Below the pieces are notes generated by a model. The model was given only the letters and a program-made list of their open reading frames with translations, had not been told where the DNA came from and searched no databases. From Mycobacterium sp. DL440 (lineage in GTDB: Bacteria > Actinomycetota > Actinomycetes > Mycobacteriales > Mycobacteriaceae), in the NCBI RefSeq assembly GCF_011745145.1, contig NZ_CP050191.1, positions 1,143,991 through 1,207,990 on the forward strand: a stretch of DNA of 64,000 nucleotides. Direction: 5' to 3'. Of this stretch, positions 60,502-64,000 are shown one piece after another. The first letter of the stretch is position 1. Each line of letters starts with the position of its first letter. The translations under genes and the position numbers were made by a program.

Positions 60502-62037
60502 GTGAGCGAAGTCGTGGACGAGGCCGTCACCAGTGTGGACATCGGTAGGCGCGCCGCCGGCCGCGCCGAGAAGCGGATGCTTATCGACGGCGAGCTGGTG
60601 TCGGCGGCGTCCGGCGCCGAATTCGACAACCTCAGCCCGGCTACGGGCGTGGTGCTGGGGACGACCGCGGCCGCAGGTACGCCGGACATGGACGCCGCGA
60701 TCGGTGCGGCCCGGCGCGCATTCGACGAATCCGACTGGAGTGCCAATCGCGGCTTGCGGAAGCATGTGCTGGCCCAGCTGCAGGACGCCATCGAATCTGA
60801 AAAGGACGATCTGCGTGAGGAATTGATCGCCGAGGTCGGCTGCCCGGCGATGACGACGGAGAATGCGCAGCTGGACTGGCCGCTGGCCGATGCGCTGCGA
60901 TACCCGGCCCGGATGATCGACGAATTCGGGTGGGAACGGACGCTCGACGGCGGCGGGCTATTCGGTGAGCGCAACGCCCGCACCGTGGTCAAAGAGGCGG
61001 TCGGTGTGGTCGCCGCGATCACCCCGTCGAATTTTCCGATCGAGGTAATCCTCAACAAGCTCGGCCCGTCGCTGGCCGCAGGCAACACCGTTGTCCTCAA
61101 ACCCGATCCGAACACGCCGTGGAATGCCACCCGGTTGGGCCGGCTGATCGCCGAACGCACCGACATGCCGCCCGGCGTCGTCAATGTGGTGCCGACGCCG
61201 TCCAACGAGGTGGCCGGACAGTTGGGTACCGATCCTCGTGTCGACATGGTGTCGTTCACCGGGTCGACGGCGGTAGGCCGGCATCTGATGCGGGTCGGCG
61301 CCGACACCATGAAGCGCACCTTCCTCGAACTCGGCGGAAAGTCGGCGATCATCGTCCTCGACGACGCCAAGTCCGGCCACGTCATCCCCGGCGCGATCGG
61401 GGCATGCGTGCATGCCGGTCAGGCCTGTGCCGCCAATACCCGGATGCTGGTGCACCGCAGCCTGTTCGACGAAGCGGTCGCCAATGTCACGATGGCGTTC
61501 GGGGCGGTCCCCGTCGGCGACCCGGCGCTGCCGACCACGCTGGTGGGACCGCTGATCACCGCGGCTGCCAAGCAACGGGTGCTCGACGCCATCGACGGTG
61601 CCCGCCGCGACGGCGCAGACATTGTGGTCGGCGGCGGGGTACCCGACGGACTGCCTGCGCATCTGGCCGGCGGACACTTCGTCGCACCCACCGTCATCGT
61701 CGGGGCAGACCCGCGCTCGTCGATCGCCCAGGACGAGGTGTTCGGGCCGGTGTTGGTGATGATCCCGTTCGACGATGACGAAGAGGCGGTGCGCATCGCC
61801 AACGACAGCGCGTTCGGCTTGGCCGGTGCGGTGATGTCGGCGTCGTCCGAGCGGGCGATGGGGATCGCCCGGCGCATCCGTACCGGGGCCATCGGCGTCA
61901 ATGGTGGGATGTACTACGGCGCGGACGCACCTTTCGGTGGATACAAGAACAGTGGTGTCGGAAGACAGTGCGGTATCGAGGGGTTCGCGCAGTACACCGA
62001 GACCAAGACCATCGGCTGGCGGCTGCCCCGGCAGTGA
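60502..62037 (+). CDS. Aldehyde dehydrogenase
   Basis: 511 residues of the NAD(P)+-dependent ALDH superfamily. TPSNFPIE with the catalytic Asn (177), cofactor Lys 200, FTGSTAVGR (252-260), general-base Glu 276 in LELGGKS and nucleophile Cys 309 in HAGQACAANTR are intact. It oxidises an aldehyde to an acid. GTG 60502 is probably leaderless. Flanked by the Mo oxidoreductase (same direction) and the convergent TetR/P450 pair; a P450 to aldehyde to acid route is an attractive reading. Confidence 0.93.
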   Translation: MSEVVDEAVTSVDIGRRAAGRAEKRMLIDGELVSAASGAEFDNLSPATGVVLGTTAAAGTPDMDAAIGAARRAFDESDWSANRGLRKHVLAQLQDAIESEKDDLREELIAEVGCPAMTTENAQLDWPLADALRYPARMIDEFGWERTLDGGGLFGERNARTVVKEAVGVVAAITPSNFPIEVILNKLGPSLAAGNTVVLKPDPNTPWNATRLGRLIAERTDMPPGVVNVVPTPSNEVAGQLGTDPRVDMVSFTGSTAVGRHLMRVGADTMKRTFLELGGKSAIIVLDDAKSGHVIPGAIGACVHAGQACAANTRMLVHRSLFDEAVANVTMAFGAVPVGDPALPTTLVGPLITAAAKQRVLDAIDGARRDGADIVVGGGVPDGLPAHLAGGHFVAPTVIVGADPRSSIAQDEVFGPVLVMIPFDDDEEAVRIANDSAFGLAGAVMSASSERAMGIARRIRTGAIGVNGGMYYGADAPFGGYKNSGVGRQCGIEGFAQYTETKTIGWRLPRQ

Positions 62038-62048
62038 CCCATCATGGC

Positions 62049-62108
62049 GCGAGCAGACGCGAAAGTACCCGAGATCGCGCGTTTTGAGGTACCTACGCGT
62101 CTGCTCGG
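62049..62108. repeat. 60-base palindromic intergenic element overlapping a gene end (copy 6)
   Basis: Exactly 60 bases, ends GCGAGCAGACGC and GCGTCTGCTCGG; arms 62050-62061 and 62096-62107 pair perfectly, with a further GTACC/GGTAC stem inside after a 3-base internal loop. It starts 11 bases after the aldehyde dehydrogenase stop. The right arm contains the last codons and stop of the convergent TetR gene (62093), encoding its C-terminal CRADA. Confidence 0.88.
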
Positions 62109-62791
62109 CAGAGTGATGTGGCGCGATCCAGGATGCTGTCGAGGATGTGGTCGAAGTTCCCGTCATCGGCCATGCCGATGCGGTGGCCACGCCCGGGGAT
62201 CGAGGCGATCAGTGGCATTGCATCGGGGTCGATCACCTGTTCCCAGTACTCGCGGGGAAACTGAACCTCGGCGGTGCGGGTCTGCAAGCGTTGCAGCACA
62301 GCGGAACTACGTACGAGCACGGAGATGGCCGTGTAGGTGTCGAAGGCCTGTTTCGCGGTGAGCCCGGCCGCCACCAGTGCGGCCACCGGCTGCTCGATCT
62401 TCTCGAGTGCCGTGCGCGCCGCCGGGATGCCTCGAGTGCCGCGGATCAGGATGAGGTCGCACACAATTGGATTGCTCGTGAACATCTCACGCATCCGGTG
62501 CGCGTGGGCGCGCAGGGATTCTCGCCAGGTAGCGGCCTCGATGGACAGCACGCTGAGATCATAATCGCGCAGCACGCGCTCGGTCATCGCGTCGAGCAAC
62601 TCGTCCTTGCGGCGGAAGTACCAGTAGATGCTGGTCACGCCGACATCGAGATGGCGGGCCAGCTGCGGCATGCTGAGGTTGTCGATCGATACCTCGTCGG
62701 CGATTTCGAAAGCGCCGCGCAGAATTTCGTCGACACTGATCGACCCGCGCTCGCGGCGTTGACGACCACGGGTGCTCGCGGGTCTGACCAT
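62093..62791 (-). CDS. TetR family regulator (paralogue B of the 40 kb TetR)
   Basis: 232 residues. Helix-turn-helix half GRQRRERGSISVDEILRGAF ... VSIDNLSMPQLARHLDVGVT, then SIYWYFRRKDELLDAM, nearly identical to the TetR at 40327-41052; the C-terminal GHRIGMADDGNFDHILDSIL is also shared. Likely binds the ACTGTAANNNTTACAGT sites at 58155 and 60478. Lies 11 bases downstream of the P450 gene in one operon, with AGGAGG before ATG 62791. The C-terminus is encoded within a 60-base repeat. Confidence 0.93.
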   Translation of the reverse strand: MVRPASTRGRQRRERGSISVDEILRGAFEIADEVSIDNLSMPQLARHLDVGVTSIYWYFRRKDELLDAMTERVLRDYDLSVLSIEAATWRESLRAHAHRMREMFTSNPIVCDLILIRGTRGIPAARTALEKIEQPVAALVAAGLTAKQAFDTYTAISVLVRSSAVLQRLQTRTAEVQFPREYWEQVIDPDAMPLIASIPGRGHRIGMADDGNFDHILDSILDRATSLCRADA

Positions 62792-62802
62792 GGCGGCGCC
62801 TC

Positions 62803-64000
62803 CTAGCGGACCGGCTCGAAGGTGACGGGGATGTCTGTGGGGGAGCGGAACGGCTGGCCGAAGATGTGTGGGTCGTCGTCGGTGACCAGCTCGAGGTTGC
62901 GCACCCGGGAAAGCAGGCTCTCCATGGCCACCCGGGTCTCCATCCGGGCCAGGTGCAACCCCATACAGGTGTGCTCGCCAGCGGCAAAGGTAATGTGCGG
63001 CAACCGCTTCCGGAAGATGTCGAACTCCTCGGGCCGTTCCCAGCGATTCTCGTCCCGGTTGGCCGACCCGATGCAGACATCGATCACCGCGCCGGCGGGC
63101 AGGGCCACCCCGTCGAGCTCGGTGTCCTGGCTGGCCGAGCGTTGCACGGTGGTCAGCGGGGTTTCGTAACGTAGCCCCTCCTCGATGGCGGCGTCGATCA
63201 GCCCATGATCGGCATGCACCGCGGCGAACTGCTCGGGATGAGTGAGCAGCAGATAGATGAGATTGCCCGAGGAGCGGTAGGTGGTCTCCAGTCCGGCGGG
63301 CAGGAGCAACCGCAGGAATGAGAAGATCGCTTCGTCCGTCAGCTTCTCGCCGTCGATCTCCGCGGTGACCAGGTCGCCGATGATGTCGTCGGTGGGCTGG
63401 GAGCGGCGTAGCTCGATCTGCCCGAGGAAATAATCCTTGAGCGCCGCGGAGGCCTCGAAAGCCCGCTTGTATTTGACGGTGTAGCTGATCAGTTCGACGG
63501 CGCGCTGACGGAACCAGGACAGGTCTTCTTCGGGCAGCCCGAGCAGCTTGGAGATCACCCGCGTGGGGAACTCGAAGGTGAAGTCGCGCACCAGATCAGC
63601 GCTGCCGGCCTCGATGAACTCATCGACGAGGGCCTCGCAGATCGGACGGACGATCTCGGGTTCCCAGCGTTGTAGCGAGCGTGACTTGAACGCGGCCGAG
63701 ACCAAGTTGCGGTGGTCACGGTGGGTCTTGCCCTCCATGGCCAGGATGGTGGGGCCGATGAACAGCCCGATCGTGTTGTCGTAGATCTTCGAGTTGAACG
63801 ACTTGCCGTCCCGGAACACTGTGTTGACCGCGTCGAAGGACACTGCTGCGAATTGATGTTCGGGCAGAAGGGATTCCGGCGTCTTGGACCAGTCCATCAC
63901 CGAGCCGCGGAACACGCCGTGCCTGGCCCGGTGCCGCGCGAAGGTCGGGTACGGATCGCGCAGCAGGGTGGCGGTGTCGACGACGGACTCGTCTGCGGTT
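62803..64000 (-). CDS. Cytochrome P450 (5' end beyond window)
   Basis: Partial, 399 codons visible; the frame continues past base 64000. The I-helix oxygen motif PAGLETTYRS, ExxR in EEGLRYETP, the PERF-like WERPEEFDIFR and the heme Cys loop FAAGEHTCMGLHLAR are all present, so it is a functional soluble bacterial P450. It would hydroxylate a hydrophobic substrate using ferredoxin partners, none of which is encoded here. It is followed by a TetR gene, and the aldehyde dehydrogenase is convergent, so the three may form one oxidation module. A GTG at 63915 is internal, not the true start. Confidence 0.93.
   Translation of the reverse strand, partial: TADESVVDTATLLRDPYPTFARHRARHGVFRGSVMDWSKTPESLLPEHQFAAVSFDAVNTVFRDGKSFNSKIYDNTIGLFIGPTILAMEGKTHRDHRNLVSAAFKSRSLQRWEPEIVRPICEALVDEFIEAGSADLVRDFTFEFPTRVISKLLGLPEEDLSWFRQRAVELISYTVKYKRAFEASAALKDYFLGQIELRRSQPTDDIIGDLVTAEIDGEKLTDEAIFSFLRLLLPAGLETTYRSSGNLIYLLLTHPEQFAAVHADHGLIDAAIEEGLRYETPLTTVQRSASQDTELDGVALPAGAVIDVCIGSANRDENRWERPEEFDIFRKRLPHITFAAGEHTCMGLHLARMETRVAMESLLSRVRNLELVTDDDPHIFGQPFRSPTDIPVTFEPVR

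Noticed and set aside
59475..61385. 636-codon leftward open frame
   Set aside because: Antisense to the Mo oxidoreductase and aldehyde dehydrogenase genes, both clearly real.
9753..62108. Reading the palindromes as a CRISPR array
   Set aside because: The units are dispersed singly over 52 kb, palindromic and not separated by uniform spacers; no cas genes.

Overview
The window looks like chromosomal DNA of a fast-growing, environmental mycobacterium (Mycolicibacterium type). The GC content is high and GTG starts, four-base start/stop overlaps and TANNNT -10 boxes are common. A gene pair closely resembles M. tuberculosis Rv1354c-Rv1355c (dcpA and moeY). Mycofactocin-linked dehydrogenases, an F420-type LLM oxidoreductase and a very dense set of fadD, fadE, fadA and echA family genes fit the same group. 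There are no rRNA or tRNA genes, no insertion sequence and no CRISPR array.

Layout. 0-9.7 kb: a PAS protein, two tandem TetR genes, a short FAD protein, then a leftward operon of an acyltransferase-like gene, moeY (ThiF plus nitroreductase) and dcpA (c-di-GMP turnover), followed by purU and a MaoC dehydratase. 9.8-12.2 kb: flavin monooxygenase plus hydrolase. 12.3-21 kb: two divergent acyl-CoA blocks (ligase, mycofactocin-type SDR and FadE leftward; SDR, thiolase, FadE and GntR rightward), then a CaiB-type CoA transferase. 21-32 kb: SnoaL and SDR genes, TetR, LLM oxidoreductase, a decayed thioesterase, an NDMA-type alcohol dehydrogenase, three overlapping AMP ligases and three enoyl-CoA hydratases. 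32-35.8 kb: GntR, a hydratase, a thiolase and MerR. 35.8-41 kb: Baeyer-Villiger-type monooxygenase, a ferritin-like di-iron protein, SDR, lipase and TetR. 41.3-50.8 kb: a nine-gene rightward block (two crotonases, SDR, a DapA-like aldolase, two amidohydrolases, an acyl-CoA ligase, two FadE subunits). 50.9-56.4 kb: gene remnants, an exported Cys-rich protein, two more amidohydrolases, TetR and a CocE-type hydrolase. 56.5-64 kb: Ltp-type thiolase plus DUF35, a molybdopterin oxidoreductase, aldehyde dehydrogenase, TetR and a cytochrome P450 that runs off the right edge.

How the genes fit together. Most of the window reads as catabolism of hydrophobic compounds, perhaps terpenoid, cyclic or branched carboxylic acids. 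Oxygenases and dehydrogenases would make acids, the ligases would make CoA thioesters, and FadE, crotonase, SDR, thiolase, aldolase and amidohydrolase steps would break them down. TetR, GntR and MerR regulators sit beside the operons they probably control. The substrates cannot be read from sequence.

Three patterns stand out. A family of palindromic elements, five of exactly 60 bases, lies directly after stop codons. A 17-bp palindrome (ACTGTAANNNTTACAGT) overlaps the promoters of the molybdopterin oxidoreductase and aldehyde dehydrogenase genes and may be read by two near-identical TetR paralogues. The acyltransferase-like/moeY/dcpA operon pairs an unexplained E1-like/nitroreductase fusion with a c-di-GMP enzyme.
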